This document shows positions 34,244 to 46,075 of a stretch of DNA of 64,000 nucleotides, in pieces. The notes beneath the pieces were generated by a model that was not told the DNA's origin, searched no databases, and saw nothing but the letters and a program-made list of their open reading frames with translations. Location: positions 27,118,966 to 27,182,965 of the forward strand of contig OY726565.1 in the NCBI GenBank assembly GCA_963383645.1, written 5' to 3'. Position 1 is the stretch's first letter. Each line of letters opens with the position of its first letter. The DNA comes from Muscardinus avellanarius. Lineage: Eukaryota; Chordata; Mammalia; Rodentia; Gliridae. Position numbers and translations under genes: made by a program.

Positions 34244-34450
34244 TTAAATTAGGAAAAACCTGGTGGCGCACAGGCAAAGGTGCTCTGCAGTGCTGGTGCC
34301 AGGCAGCGAGCGTCTGCGGCCTTCCTGCTCTCGGCCTCCAGTCTGTCCATATGGCCGTCTAACGGGGGGTCTGAAGACTGTGGGTGATCTCACAGACCAT
34401 ATGTGCTGTGATGCCCAGGAACAACTGGGGCTTGGATAATGATGTGGCAA
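34244..34450. other. GC-rich unique patch
   Basis: About 200 bp with several CpGs in otherwise AT-rich DNA. Frames exist on the minus strand (34244-34450) but show no recognisable protein. It could be an old retrocopy fragment or a regulatory island. Confidence 0.35.
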
Positions 34451-34760
34451 GCACCTAAATTCGGATTTAGCTTGTTTTTATTGAGCAAAATCCAAACCTT
34501 ACAGTTATTTTTGCACATTGCTGGCTTTGTTTGTCATTACTATTGAAATGGGGCTGTGAAAATATACCCCTTTTCTCTACAGGCATGCTTCAAGAGATCT
34601 GGTTTAAGCAATAACATACCTCTCATTTTAAAGACAATTATTAAAGTGAAGAGAAATAATGGTGTGATTATCTTTGTGTTGAGAAGTATTAATATTAATA
34701 TTGCAGTATAGTGACAATAGGTAACAGCTATGTGTACTGTACACTTCAAAAAGCTAGAAG

Positions 34761-34945
34761 GGCCAGGTGCAGTGGTGCACACATGTAATCCCAGCACTTG
34801 AGAGGCTCAGACAGGAGGACATGCATTCAAGGCCAGCCTCAACAACTTAGTGACAGCCTGTTTCAACATAAAAACTAAAATAGGACTGGGCATGTTGCTC
34901 AGAGGTAGAATATCCCTACATTCAACTCCCATTTACAAGCACCAA
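34761..34945 (+). mobile_element. B1-dID SINE
   Basis: 'ggccaggtgcagtggtgcac' to 'cagaggtagaatatccctac', older subfamily, with a poor A tail. Confidence 0.85.
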
Positions 34946-35219
34946 ACAAAATAATATTTGGAAAGTTTCCACCAAAGAAATTATGTCATTGAGGAAATAA
35001 GTATTTAACCTGATTTAAATATTATGCAAGTTATATGCACTGGTATTTACAGTAGACCATTGTACTGTTCCTCGTTGATATGTACAAGTTCTATGTTTTG
35101 TGCACCAGTTAAAAACATAGACACACAGATAAAAGAAGAAGAATTTTCACTTTCTCACATTTACTTTACAAAAATGTTTTGGCATGAGATACAAAAAAAT
35201 TAAAATGTTAATGTACATT

Positions 35220-36430
35220 TGCTGCAATCATAGTAGAAGCCCAACGAGGAGAATAAATCCCAGGAGCAGACAGGAATGAAGTCAGATGGCCACTCAGTCA
35301 CAGGCTGACGGAGTGCCTTCTGTGTGTCCCCTCCTGAGCATCCTCCCCTGGGAGAAGCTCCCACACGCTGACCTTCTTCATGTCATTTGAGCACCACTCA
35401 CGAACATAAGCGACGTTTATCCCCGGGGAATAGGGCACGGGAGGCAGATCAGAGTAAAACAGCATCGGGGGGTTCACATTTAACTCCGCAATTAATTATT
35501 TGATTCATTTTAAATTTCACATCAATGAATAGACACGACGAAAAAAATGTCAGTAATATTAAGTCTATTCTCAATTCAAGATTGGTGCTAATTACATTGC
35601 AAAATTAAAAAAATTCTTTATATAAAATATTATCAGAGGAATATCTTTAAGACGATTGATAGATTCACTACAAAGAAATTCTGACTCTCAGAGAGAGCGA
35701 TGGGCTATTTCCCACATAGAGAGCAATTTCTCTCAGTATCTTTGTGAACCATTTGCACTGGATTAGAAAGCATTAACTCTGATCCTTTTTCTTAGGTTAC
35801 ACATATCAGAGACTACATCTAATGTTTAGAAGCAAATTAAAAGTCAAATTAAGGTTTATGTAAATGCCAACATCTATTTAATTTCTTGTTACAGGTTAGA
35901 AATCAGAAGGGTATGAGACTCTTTTCAATTGTATTATGTTGCTTTAAATTCCGGTTTGTTCTGATCTGTGATTTAAAAACTGGTAAATATGCCAGAGAGA
36001 TGCCACATTTAATTCAGCAATGTGTTGTCAGATTGTTGGGAAGCAATTTTTTTCCTTGAACAGAAGTGAGATCATTTGGGTAATATTAACTTTTATGTTC
36101 AGATTTGGCGTGGGTGACTCCCCATCACGCTTAATGAAGATTACAGAAGAAGTGAACTAATGTTTAGGTGTTTAGTAGATTCTGATCATGTTGAGCACTG
36201 AATTCTCTCAGCTATTTCTCTCAGCTATTTTTAAATTTTGAGCTTAATTTTATTACTGCTAACAAAATATAGTATATGTTTATGGAAAGTGATACAGAGA
36301 ATGATAATGAGACTATAAGTGACTTATCCACATAATGGTGGGATAGGTGAGACAGACCTTTCTGTTGCTAGTTCTAGACCCTAAATTTGGTATTTCACAT
36401 TCAAGAGAGGAAGTCCTATAGAACTTAGGG
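35220..36430. other. repeat-free block, candidate conserved non-coding DNA
   Basis: About 1.2 kb without SINE, LINE or microsatellite. The centre (35480-36180) is dense in TAAT/ATTA homeodomain-type cores ('gcaattaattatttgattca', 'gctaattacattgc') and has no coding frame. Repeat exclusion and motif density only suggest constraint. Confidence 0.3.
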
Positions 36431-37269
36431 GAGCAGTTAAGAGAACACTATAATGCTTTGATTCAAGATAGAAGCAATAGAAAGTAAAGAATAATGAATA
36501 AAACCATGAAAATATGGCCATTGAACAAGATATAAAAGTGAAATGAATATTTCAGATAATAAGAATTTCCACATCGAGAGTCCTGTGAGTATTTTCCCTG
36601 AAAATCTTGTGGCTGAGTCCCAGTAAAAAGCAAATATGGATTCATTCAACAAATATTATCGGTATACCAACTACACCTACATCAGGAGATAGAAACCAGT
36701 TTGTAACCAGAGAGAATTCAATCATTTACTGGGCATCAAGTCATTAAATAGGTAGCTAGTTAATGTCATGATTATTTTAATGAGCAGCAAGAACAGAGTG
36801 GGCCTCAAGAAAATCTGACTTATGAAAAGTTATGGGGATGTTTAATAAAACATGATAATCCCAGAGGCAAGATAGATGGGATACCAGCAAAGGTTTTGTT
36901 TAATTTATATGACACACACACACAAAAAAATCCAAAGGGCTGAGGCAGCCACCTGATGATAGAAGAAAGTGAGCTCATCTGAAGAGCTAAAGTTTTGTAC
37001 TAAATCTGACTGATGGGAGGGAGGCAGAAGAAAATTCTCGGACTGGCTGACTGCTGGGAGCAGGCTGACTTGGCTTCCTAGAGTGAGGGAGAAAGTCTGC
37101 ACGGAGGCTGGACAGCGGGTGGTGGTCAGGTCCTGGAGCCTTATGGAGCATGCGTGAGGGGTGTGGCTTTATTCTACAGATTTTCAGTGGAAGAGAAGAT
37201 TTTAAGCAGGGAACTGATACAATGTGATTTATTCTTCAAAATGATAACACTTGACACCTTATCAAGAGT
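36431..37269. other. unique DNA with an old repeat remnant
   Basis: No gene is seen. The phrase 'gaagattttaagcagggaac' with 'tgatacaatgtgatttattc' near 37190-37240 resembles an old mammalian dispersed repeat. Confidence 0.4.
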
Positions 37270-37555
37270 GACTTCCCTGAAAATCTGTCTTAAATTTCAC
37301 TTACCTCTACCTTTTCCAATATTCCATTTCTCTTGTTTCTACACTTTCTTCATCTTGTGCTTATCAGTAACATAGGGTATATGCTACTGTTTTATTTCAT
37401 ATATTGTTTAGCTCCCCTCCTAACATGTAAACTCCTCTGGGGCAGAATTTTTCTTGGTTTTAGTTATTACCATATTCTCAGGATCCAGAAGAGTGCTCAT
37501 TAATGTCATACGGTACATGTGAAATAAATATCTATTCAATGTACGAACAACACTA
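37270..37555 (+). mobile_element. L2 LINE 3' end
   Basis: 'ctaacatgtaaactcctctg', 'gggcagaatttttcttg', 'ctcaggatccagaagagtgc' and 'gtgaaataaatatctattca' follow the L2 terminal pattern to its end. Confidence 0.75.
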
Positions 37556-37864
37556 GCAGTAGACCTGATTGATAAATACTAAATTTTATTGATTTGTACT
37601 GAATCTGATTTCAGTAGCTTAACCAGAGATGCAGGGGAGGTGGGCAGGGTGAGGACTAGTCCAGATGAGTGGTTCAGTCCCTAGTTCCAGAGACAAGACT
37701 TGCCTCATCTTGCATATGTGTGTTTGAGAGTAGAGCACTTGGTGCTAGTTAAATGTTGGAGTTTTAAAGAGAGAAGAGATTGAAGATGGTTTCCCTGAGC
37801 AGCTTAGTCACTGCTGGCACCATTAAGAGATGGAGAAGATCAACAGAAGAGAAGGTTTGAAGTG

Positions 37865-39336
37865 TGTTACCGACGAGCTCAGTCCTGTGGGGGCAAGTCC
37901 ACTCGCGACCGGGAGCCTCAGAAAGATGGGGCAAAAGGCAGGTGATGTCCTGCAGAAACCTCTCTGCAGCAATTCTTTCCCCTCTATGAATTCCCTAAGT
38001 TTTTAGGTACGACGCTTGGGAAAGAATTTGAGGTGGACAAAGGCTTCTTGAGCCAATGACAATTTATTACAGGAACCCAGAGAAATTTATACCCTTCACC
38101 AGTGAGATTAATAATAGGAGAAAAAAGAAAGGGAAGGGGGGCAATCACAGCAAAACAATAGTAAATTACATATAAACAAAGTAAATGACTAGTCCAGCAT
38201 TTAGGAGATTAACTCTTCGGATATCGCAGCAGGGCAGGTCCAAAGGTAAATTCCAAAGGCAATACAGGCACGCCCAAGGCCCAGGGCTTGGAGAATACGC
38301 CTTCTCATGGAATCTTCTTTTGCTTTCTTTTTTGAAGTTTCCATCTATATCCATATGACAAGCATGGGGAGATGTGGCGTCCAGGGAGATGCGATGGGCG
38401 TCTCTCAGATCTCATCCGCTTTGCCTTCTGAAGTCTGAAAGCTTACAAAAACTCACAACACAGCTTGGCAAATAAGACACCACAAATAACACTGTGAAGT
38501 TCTTGGATTTAGTTGTCAGATGTATTTCCTTGACTGCTGAACACTCTTTTTTAGACAAAAAGCCTATTAGAGGCTTATTGGTCTCTAAGAATCCATTTCC
38601 TTATCACAAACCCTCTGCAACCTGCTTCTAACTTTCTAATTCCTTTCTTTCCCAGTCGGGACGTTCTTATGATAAGCTCTTCTTCATGAAAAAGTGCTTT
38701 CTTACTCTTACGGTATTTCCTTTCCTTCATACATATATATTTAGAATATCTGTCCTTTATTTTGTCATTTTCATTTCTAGCCATGCGGCATTCTCCCTGT
38801 TTCGGGGAACGCTCACACTGGACGTGAAGGTCAACAATCTTTCTCCTTGGCTCTATTGTATTTTGGCAACTAAGTTGTTCATCAGTTAAATTGCTTTGAG
38901 GTCACACCCAAAATTTTATCTTCTCTGTCTCTAGGCAGGATCTCAAGGGTAAACAAAGTTTCCTTAAACTGAGCTATCGGTTACCGGAGTTAATAGCTTA
39001 ACCTAAGTTAGTGATAGTGAGGGTCAGAGACCCTTTGTAATTGCTGCAGTTGGAATGCTTATCACAGCATCTGAGTTCTGGCCAGTTTTTTCCTTACTAT
39101 TGAGCAAAGCCAAGGACGTTTATTTCCACGGACTCAATTTCTGATCTCACATCATCAGAGCAATTCGTGTAGAGAGTTAAAAGAATACCAAGAGAATAAT
39201 AGTTATGAAGGATATCTAAAGTGGGGGATATTTTTTGCCAGAGACGATACCTCTTTCTCGGGGCTTTTTGCCGAGTTTTACTATGTGGAGTGGCGTCTTC
39301 AACACATAGATGCCGAGGCAGCAGGATGTCTTGGCA
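37865..39336 (-). mobile_element. 1.47-kb solo LTR, betaretrovirus/ERVK type
   Basis: On the minus strand it starts TGCCAAGACATCC and ends GGTAACA. A perfect 6-bp duplication GAAGTG flanks it (37859-37864 and 39337-39342), so the unit looks complete. A TATA box and poly(A) signal lie about 200-220 bp before its 3' end, giving a U3 of about 1.25 kb and a short R-U5. Such a long U3 is unusual; mouse mammary tumour virus is the known comparison. The U3 start is open for about 79 codons (39336 down to 39097), and another 69-codon frame lies at 38575-38784. Neither is recognised. No tRNA primer site, gag, pol or env is present, so the internal part was lost by LTR-LTR recombination or never annotated here. 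Confidence 0.82.
38063..38091 (-). promoter_or_regulatory. LTR TATA box and poly(A) signal
   Basis: On the minus strand TATAAAT occupies 38091-38085 and AATAAA 38068-38063. The close order TATA then AATAAA fits a betaretroviral U3/R boundary. Activity is untested. Confidence 0.7.
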
Positions 39337-39376
39337 GAAGTGTGTAGGCGCAATGATGACATAAAAGAACAGGGAG

Positions 39377-39815
39377 GGCCACATGCGGTGGCGTCCGCTT
39401 GTCATCCCAGTACTTGGGAGGCCGAGACAGCAGGATCACAGGTTCGCAGGCATCCTCAGCTACTTAGGCTCTCTGCAACTTAGTGAGACCCCGTTTCAAA
39501 GAATAAAAATTAAAGAATAAGCCTGGCATGGTGGTGCCTGCTTGTAATCCCAGCATTTGGGAGGCTGAGACAGGAGGATCATGGTTTGCGGACAGCCTCC
39601 GCTCTTTAGTGAGGTCCTTTGCAACTCAGTGAGACCCTGTTTCAAAATAAAGCATAAAAAATAGGGCTGGGAGTCTAGCTTGGAGGTAAAATTCCCCTGA
39701 GTTCCATAAACAGTACTGCAAAAAAATAAAGAATGAAAGAATAAAAAATAGGGCTGGGGTTACAGCTCGGAGGTAGAATGCCCCTGGGTTCAATCCGTAG
39801 TACCAAAAAAATAAA
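39377..39815 (+). mobile_element. B1-dID SINE with a second SINE in its linker
   Basis: Outer B1 arm 39377-39518 and outer dID arm about 39750-39810. A complete second SINE (about 39522-39720) lies between them, with 'aaagaataa' repeated at its edges. Flanks 'aagaacagggag' and 'aagaacaaggag' suggest the outer duplication. Confidence 0.85.
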
Positions 39816-39930
39816 AAGAAAAGAAAAGAAAAAAGAACAAGAACAAGGAGGGAGGTAGCACCTTGCTTTTATGTCACAGTTGAGTGGAAATTACAAGATT
39901 TGAAGGAGCAAACTTAAGCATGAAGGGATT

Positions 39931-41205
39931 TTTAATATGCTTTTATAGGTGCATTATAGTTTCACATCATAATGTAAATCGTGTTGACAGTGCCATACAT
40001 GCACACAGCACTTGGTGTCCCCCACCTCCCCATTTCTCCCCTTCCTAATACAGAGTTCTGAGATTGCCATGGTATATTCATATATGTACACACAGAGTCG
40101 AAGGTAGTATTTCCATTAACAAACCTCAGTATTCCCCCTCCCCTTCTCTTAAACCTTCTCTCTGGCTCCACTGAGGCTTCTCCTCCATTGTCAGAGTCCC
40201 TCTGGTATCCCAGCTACTCCTTTGCTTGCACATATAACAGAAAATATATGACCTTTCACTTTCTGTGACTGGCTAATCTTACTTAACATAATATTCTCCA
40301 GGTCCTTCCATTTTCTTGAAAATTACATCATTTTATTCTTCTTTATTGCTGAGTAGAATTCCACTGTGTGCATTCCCTATAATTTTGTAATCAATTTATC
40401 TGTTTATGGACACCTAGGTGGTTCAATAAATTGTCTATTGTGAACTGTGCTGCTATGAATATGGGTATGCATATATCACTGTAGTTCTCTGATTTTGGCC
40501 CCTTTGGAGTAGTATAACTGAGTCCCACGGTGGGTCCATTCTCAGTTTTCTGAGGAATCTCCACGCTCATCTCCATAGTGGCTGAACTCATTTGCTATCC
40601 CACCAACAGTAGGAATGTCTACTTCTAGAAAAGTTCCTATTTCCTCACATCGTCTGCAACATTTATTGTTTTTTGAATTCTTGATGTTTGTCATTCTGAT
40701 TGGGGTTAGATGGCATCTCAGTGTAGTTTTGATTTATTTTTTATTTTTTAAATATTTTTATTAGTGCATTGTATTCATATATCTTAATGAGTCAGTGTAG
40801 TTTTGATTTACATCTCCCTGATTGCTGATGTTGAGAATTTTTCATGCATCTATTGGCCATTTGTATCTCTTTGTTTGTGAAGTGTCTATTCAATTCAATT
40901 GACTGTTTCTTGATTGCATTATTTGTTTTTCTAGTGGAAAATTTTTTAAGTTCTTTGTATATTCTAGATATTAGTCCTCTGTCACAAGGATAGATAGCAA
41001 AGATCTTCTCCCACTCTGTAGACTTCCTTTTGATGGTTTCCTTTGATGTTCAGAAACTTTTTAGTTTAATTCCTTTCCAATAATTAAATATTTTTTAACT
41101 TCCTGAGCATTGAGGGTCTTGTTGAGGAAGTTTCTACCTGTGCCTATATGTTGGAGTGTTGGACCTATACCTTCCTCTAGTAGCTTCACGGTCTTTAGTG
41201 GGTTT
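39931..41205 (-). mobile_element. 5'-truncated L1 (ORF2 C-terminus and 3'UTR)
   Basis: Antisense 3'UTR (39931-40300) and ORF2 C-terminal region up to 'ctagtagcttcacggtcttt'. The frame is broken. It carries a tiny L1 insertion at 40737-40791. Confidence 0.92.
40737..40791 (-). mobile_element. 55-bp L1 3'-end insertion with 19-bp target duplication
   Basis: Only the last bases of an L1 ('taatgcac..aataaaaat' sense, then an A-rich tail) are present. The host L1 sequence TCAGTGTAGTTTTGATTTA is duplicated perfectly at 40718-40736 and 40792-40810. Confidence 0.92.
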
Positions 41206-41839
41206 TCTGGTTATTGGAAATATTGGAACACTGAATGAGGGGGGTTTCCATAGCAGGAATCCAATTTCAGTGATTAGAGGAAAACTTCTGCTATCAATTC
41301 AGCATCTCTTTTATAGTAGTCTATTGGATTTATGATCAAATGTGTTGATCACTTAATAAAAATTCTGGACCCTTAGCAGATTTTTAATGTTAGAGTGCTT
41401 TTTATATATACCTTTGATAATTAAGTTATCAAAATGCTATTATTAATAATATTGAATGCACATCCCAGGTCTAAATATGACAGAATGATATTCAGCTGGG
41501 ACCACTGAGAAAGCGCCATCACCTGCTGAAATGGCAGTGTGCCTTCCAAACCCTGGAAAGCTTTTGTTAACCCCAGTTACATACAGCAATGGATGTAAGC
41601 TGCTGATGGCCGATGGGGAGGGAAGTCAATGACAAAAACAAAACAAGTCATCTAAGAACTATCCTCTAGTTCTTCCTTTAATGTAGCATGTACAGGTTCT
41701 AGACTTTGGCTGCACAGTAGTCACCACAGGAGCCTTTAAAAATATCCTGATGCTTGTGTTATAGATCACACTCTAAGTCAGAACCTCTAAACATCAGAGC
41801 CAGGTATCAGAATTCTTTTCAAAATCTCGGGGTGATTTA
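41206..41839. other. unique DNA, no gene seen
   Basis: No repeat or coding signal recognised. Confidence 0.5.
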
Positions 41840-42272
41840 TTTATTTATTTTTATTTATTTTTTTTTTTTTTTGGTGGTACTGGGGGTGGCAGCCGGAGGC
41901 TTTCTACCTCCGGGCTATACTCCCAGACCTATTTTATATTTTTTATTTGGAAACAGGGTCTCACTAAGTTGCTGAGAGCCTCACTAAGTAGCTGAGGCTG
42001 GCTTCAAACCTGTGCGATCCTCCTGTCTCAGCCTCCCAAGTGCGGGGATTACAAGCGTGCGCCACCATGCCCGGCTTATTTTTTTCTTGTTTTTATTTTC
42101 TGGTGGTACTGGGGTTTCTGGAAGCCCTTCTCTGGGCTACACTCCCAGACCTATTTTCACTTTTTTGGAAACAGGGTCTTTTAAGCCAGCGCTGCTGGCC
42201 TCGAACCTGCGCGATCCTCCTGTCTCCACCTCACAAGCGTGGGGATTACAAGTGTGCGCCACCACTCCTGGC
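41840..42272 (-). mobile_element. two tandem antisense SINEs in one insertion
   Basis: A first B1-dID copy (41840-42076, no hairpin) abuts a young-subfamily copy (about 42080-42272, hairpin loop AGC). The pair is bounded by TCTCGGGGTGATTTA at 41825-41839 and TCTCAGGGTGATTTA at 42273-42287 (one mismatch). Either one SINE inserted at the end of the other, or both moved together. Confidence 0.88.
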
Positions 42273-42289
42273 TCTCAGGGTGATTTAAA

Positions 42290-42958
42290 TGTGTAGGTAA
42301 CACAGATAACCACCACTTTGTGGATTCTTGAAGTACATTAGCACATTAAAAACCCCAAGGAGAAATGTAATAAATATACCTATTTTCTTTGTTTAATCCA
42401 CCTTTTGCAAAGTAAAGTCTATTCATTGTGGAACATTTATAATATTTCAAGAAAAGCTATAATCACATTAATATATTTTGAAAGCACTATTGCAGATCAT
42501 TTAAATTTAACCTGAAACTTCCAAGTATGCAAATATGAACAGTTAAAAAAATCACAATCCGTTTTTTTTCCATTTGCATTTTCTTGTTTATTAGTGAGGT
42601 GAACATCTGTTCATATGCTTATTTAAAGGTCAGAAAGCTCACAGGGCTACTGCTTGTGGTTATGGATAATTCAAATAAGGGATTAGGGGAAAAAGCTTCA
42701 GACACAGAGAAGAGGAAGCCAGTGTTCTGGGGGAATCATTCCTTTGGAAGTGGAATCCCAGATTTTTCATTGATATTAGTATGGTGTACTGCTTTCTCCA
42801 TGAAACTTTAGGCAGTGACATTGAAGAGCATGTTTGGTATTTATCTGGATAGCCGGAAAGACTAGCCTGCTGCATTCACATCCTCTAAAAACATTTGTGC
42901 AATGAACCTATGAATGAAGTCTCCTACTGTGGCTCTCTGGGGCTCTCAGCAGGGGTTC
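42290..42958. other. unique DNA, no gene seen
   Basis: AT-rich. The plus-strand frame at 42584-42811 has no supporting features. Confidence 0.5.
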
Positions 42959-43310
42959 TTGCATTAGTTTTGTTTCTATGACAAAGTAACACTCCAGGGG
43001 GTCCTAAACAATAGAAATTTAGTTTTTAAAATTCTGGAGGCCAGCATTCCAAGATCAAAGTGTTAGAAGAGATGGATTCTTCTGAGGCTTTCTTCTTGGC
43101 TATCCATTTTGTGTATCCATGGTCTATTCTGTGTGCATTAACTGTGCCTAATTGCCTCTTCTTCTAAGAATACCAGTCAGATTGGATGAGGATCCACTTA
43201 AATGTCCACATTTTAGCTTAATTATACCTTTAAAGATCCCAAGTATAATTACATTTCAAGGTTCTGAATTTTGGACTTCACTGTATGAGCCTGGGGTGAA
43301 ATAGAATTCA
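42959..43310. repeat. old mammalian interspersed repeat, family uncertain
   Basis: 'tctatgacaaagtaacactc', 'attctggaggccagcattcc', 'tcttctgaggctttcttctt' and 'aataccagtcagattggatg' appear in the order typical of a repeat found throughout mammals. Diverged. Confidence 0.55.
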
Positions 43311-43420
43311 GCAACCAGGAAATCATATTTTCAAACATTCTAAAAAGATGGCTTTGGGACTGTGGATAGGTGATCTTTCATCCTGCATTCTTTGTCTAGA
43401 CCAAACTGTGATCTAGAAAA

Positions 43421-43421
43421 C

Positions 43422-43485
<64 letters not shown>

Positions 43486-43560
43486 TTCTTCCTTTCCTTC
43501 TTTCTTTCTTTCTCTTCCTTTTTCTTTTTTTTCTTTCTTCCTGTCTGTCTTGTCTGTCTT
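43421..43560. repeat. (TTTC)n microsatellite and pyrimidine tract
   Basis: About 68 bp of TTTC repeats followed by interrupted TTCC/TTTC and a short TCTG array. Overlapping frames encode only lysine-rich or leucine/phenylalanine-rich low-complexity peptides. Confidence 0.95.
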
Positions 43561-44287
43561 GTTTGCATACATGTGTTTGTGTGTGATATGTGTATGTGTT
43601 TAATGTGTGTGTCCAGAAGGAGCAGAGGAGAAAGGATGTTGGAAAGATGGCTTCTAAATATGTCGGGATGTTGTAATATTGTAGCATGGGCTTGGTCCAC
43701 ACAGAGTGGTCATGTTTCTTTCTGCTCTTTAGTTCCCTTGGAGAATTACATCTTACTTGACAGTTGAGAACCTCTCAAAAGGTTTTGAGAGATGTCTTGC
43801 AAATGCAGAATTGATGGTTGTCTATCCCCAACACTAACCACAGACCTCTCTCTATCTTAATATGGTTTATTTTGTACCATTAGAAAGAGGTAGAATGTAA
43901 GGCAAAAAAGACTTTAAAAAACTGTGATAGATTTCTTACTAAGGAGCTAAGGAGAGATTATCTATAAGAGCTCACTTACCTCTAGAGCTATTCTTTGCTT
44001 ACTGAAGAGTCCAGTAGTATTTTCTCTCATTTTAAGATTTCTAATCATTTCCATTTATCTTGTGTTACTGGCTAATTTTTTTTTTACCAGTGTTTCTAGT
44101 TTAAGTAATGCAATTAAAAACATAAGAGAAATCTAATACAATAATATTTTGAATCACTCTCTATACTTATTTTTCTGTCCATTGGGAAGATATATAGAAT
44201 TTTTAATGTTCTCTTTTATTTAGATTAAGAGATTTAGGAGCTGTTCATATGTACAGGCACTTCATATTTTTTAAAATTCTTAGTCAC

Positions 44288-44523
44288 TTGCCGGGCGTGG
44301 TGGCGCACGCTTGTAATCCCCGCGCTTGGGAGGCAGAGACAGGAGGATCGCGCAGGTTCAAAGCCAGCCAAGCGCGCTGGCTTAGGAGACCCTGTTTCCA
44401 AATAAAAATGTAAAAATGGGTCTGGGAGTGTAACCCGGAGGTAGAAGGGCTTCCAGGAACCACCAAAAATAAATAAATAAATAAATATAAATAAATAAAA
44501 ATAAATATAAATAAATAAAAAAT
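44288..44523 (+). mobile_element. young B1-dID SINE with target duplication
   Basis: A near-consensus B1 arm. The hairpin arms AGCCAGC/GCTGGCT surround a 7-base loop CAAGCGC. The dID arm lacks a few bases at its end ('ggaaccaccaaa'). An exact 15-bp duplication AAAATTCTTAGTCAC lies at 44273-44287 and 44524-44538. Confidence 0.95.
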
Positions 44524-44538
44524 AAAATTCTTAGTCAC

Positions 44539-45411
44539 CTAAAGGAAAATGCTTGTATCTCTATTTACATTACAGAGGGATGGGAGAGGCATAAATCAAC
44601 CCACTCCCTCAGCTCCAACAATTCGGCTCTGTTTTATGCCATAATGAAGAGATGACAATCACAATGCTTCATTAAATTTGATAAAACATAATCACTACAT
44701 ACACTTACTAGGGTCTTAAAACTGTCATCATTATGAAAATTCAGTTGTCTTTGAATAATATGTGATGAAAGACATATTAAAATATCTATTAGCCAAACAT
44801 TGCATGAAGTAACATTGTATTCAGGGAAGTCGATGGGAGAAGAAATCTAGTTGATGTGTAGCCTTGCCCCCAGCTTAACTCATATAATAGTATGTAAAAT
44901 TTATCTATTTGTTCTTACTAATTAACAGCATATATGATTTCACTTCCTCTACAATGTGTATTTTATTAACAAACCAAGATCCTGTGAAGTCATACTATAA
45001 TATACCAGTTATAGCCATCACTTACCTGCATAATATCATATACCACTTAGAGACATCATTTATCTGCTCACATCAGTTTAGTGAATTCTGTATTAGCGAT
45101 TGTAATGTGTGATAAAATGCTGAAGCACTTTCTTTGTTCTGAGGTTTTCTAGAAAAGCTTTACTTCTCGATGAGATGAGAATACTTGGTAAAATTATTTG
45201 ACCTGTAAAATGGGATTAATAAATGTATTTTAAATTGTTGTCACATGTGAAAAGAGGCATGTATTAGACAAGTAGAACAATCTCTGAAGATTCTTATAAT
45301 TATATAGATAAATTATGAGATTGGGCATGTGTAAGAAAAAGGTATTTATATTTTAATGCAAAATACTCATATATAATTTTACAAAACAACTTTCTACTTT
45401 AAATGCTATTT
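44539..45411. other. unique AT-rich DNA, no gene seen
   Basis: No repeat or coding signal recognised. Confidence 0.55.
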
Positions 45412-46070
45412 TCCAGTTTTCTGAGATCTCCACACTGATCTCATAGCAGCTGAACTATTTTGCATTCCCACCAACAGTGTACAAGAGTTCCTATTTCCCC
45501 ACATCCTCACCAGCATTTATTGAGTTTTGTCTTCTTGATGATTGCCATTCTGACTGGGGTTAGATGGAATATCAGTGTAGTTTTGATTTACATCTCTCTG
45601 ATTACTAATAATGTTGAACATTTCTTCATGTATTTATTGGCCATTTGCATTTCTTCTTTTGTGAAGTATCTATTTAGTTCAATTATCCATTTGAATTTTT
45701 AGTGTTAATTTTTTTTTTTTTTTTTTTTTTTTTGCAAATCTGGGGATGGAAACCAGGGGCATTCAACCTCCGAGCAACACCACCTGCCCTATTTTTTATT
45801 CTTTGTTTTGGAACCAGGTCTCACTGAGTTGCAGAGGGCCTCACTAAAGTCTCAGCCTCCCAAATGCTGGGGTTACAAGCATGTGCCACCACTTAAATCT
45901 TTTAAGTACTTTGTACAATCTATATATTAGTCCTCTATCAGAGGATTAGCTAAAAAGCTCTTTTCCTATTCTGTATAGGTTCTCATTAGACTCTTGGTGA
46001 TTTCTTTGATGAGCAGAAAGCTGAAAGTTTTTAATTTCATGTCATTCATTTATTAATTCTTGTTTTAATA
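45412..46070 (-). mobile_element. L1 ORF2 segment (inverted part), split by a SINE
   Basis: Antisense ORF2 from 'ccagttttctgagatctcca' to 'tttattaattcttgttttaa', interrupted by the SINE at about 45715-45893. It directly abuts the plus-strand L1 piece that follows. Confidence 0.87.
45715..45893 (-). mobile_element. B1-dID SINE inside L1
   Basis: Poly(T), antisense dID ('ggatggaaaccaggggcatt') and a B1 arm missing part of its middle ('ctcactaaagtctcagcctc'). Confidence 0.85.
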
Positions 46071-46075
46071 ATGTA

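Noticed and set aside
43340..43702. Lysine/arginine/glutamate-rich frame of 120 codons that looks like a charged coiled coil
   Set aside because: The charged part is the translated (TTTC)n microsatellite and has no homologous flanks.
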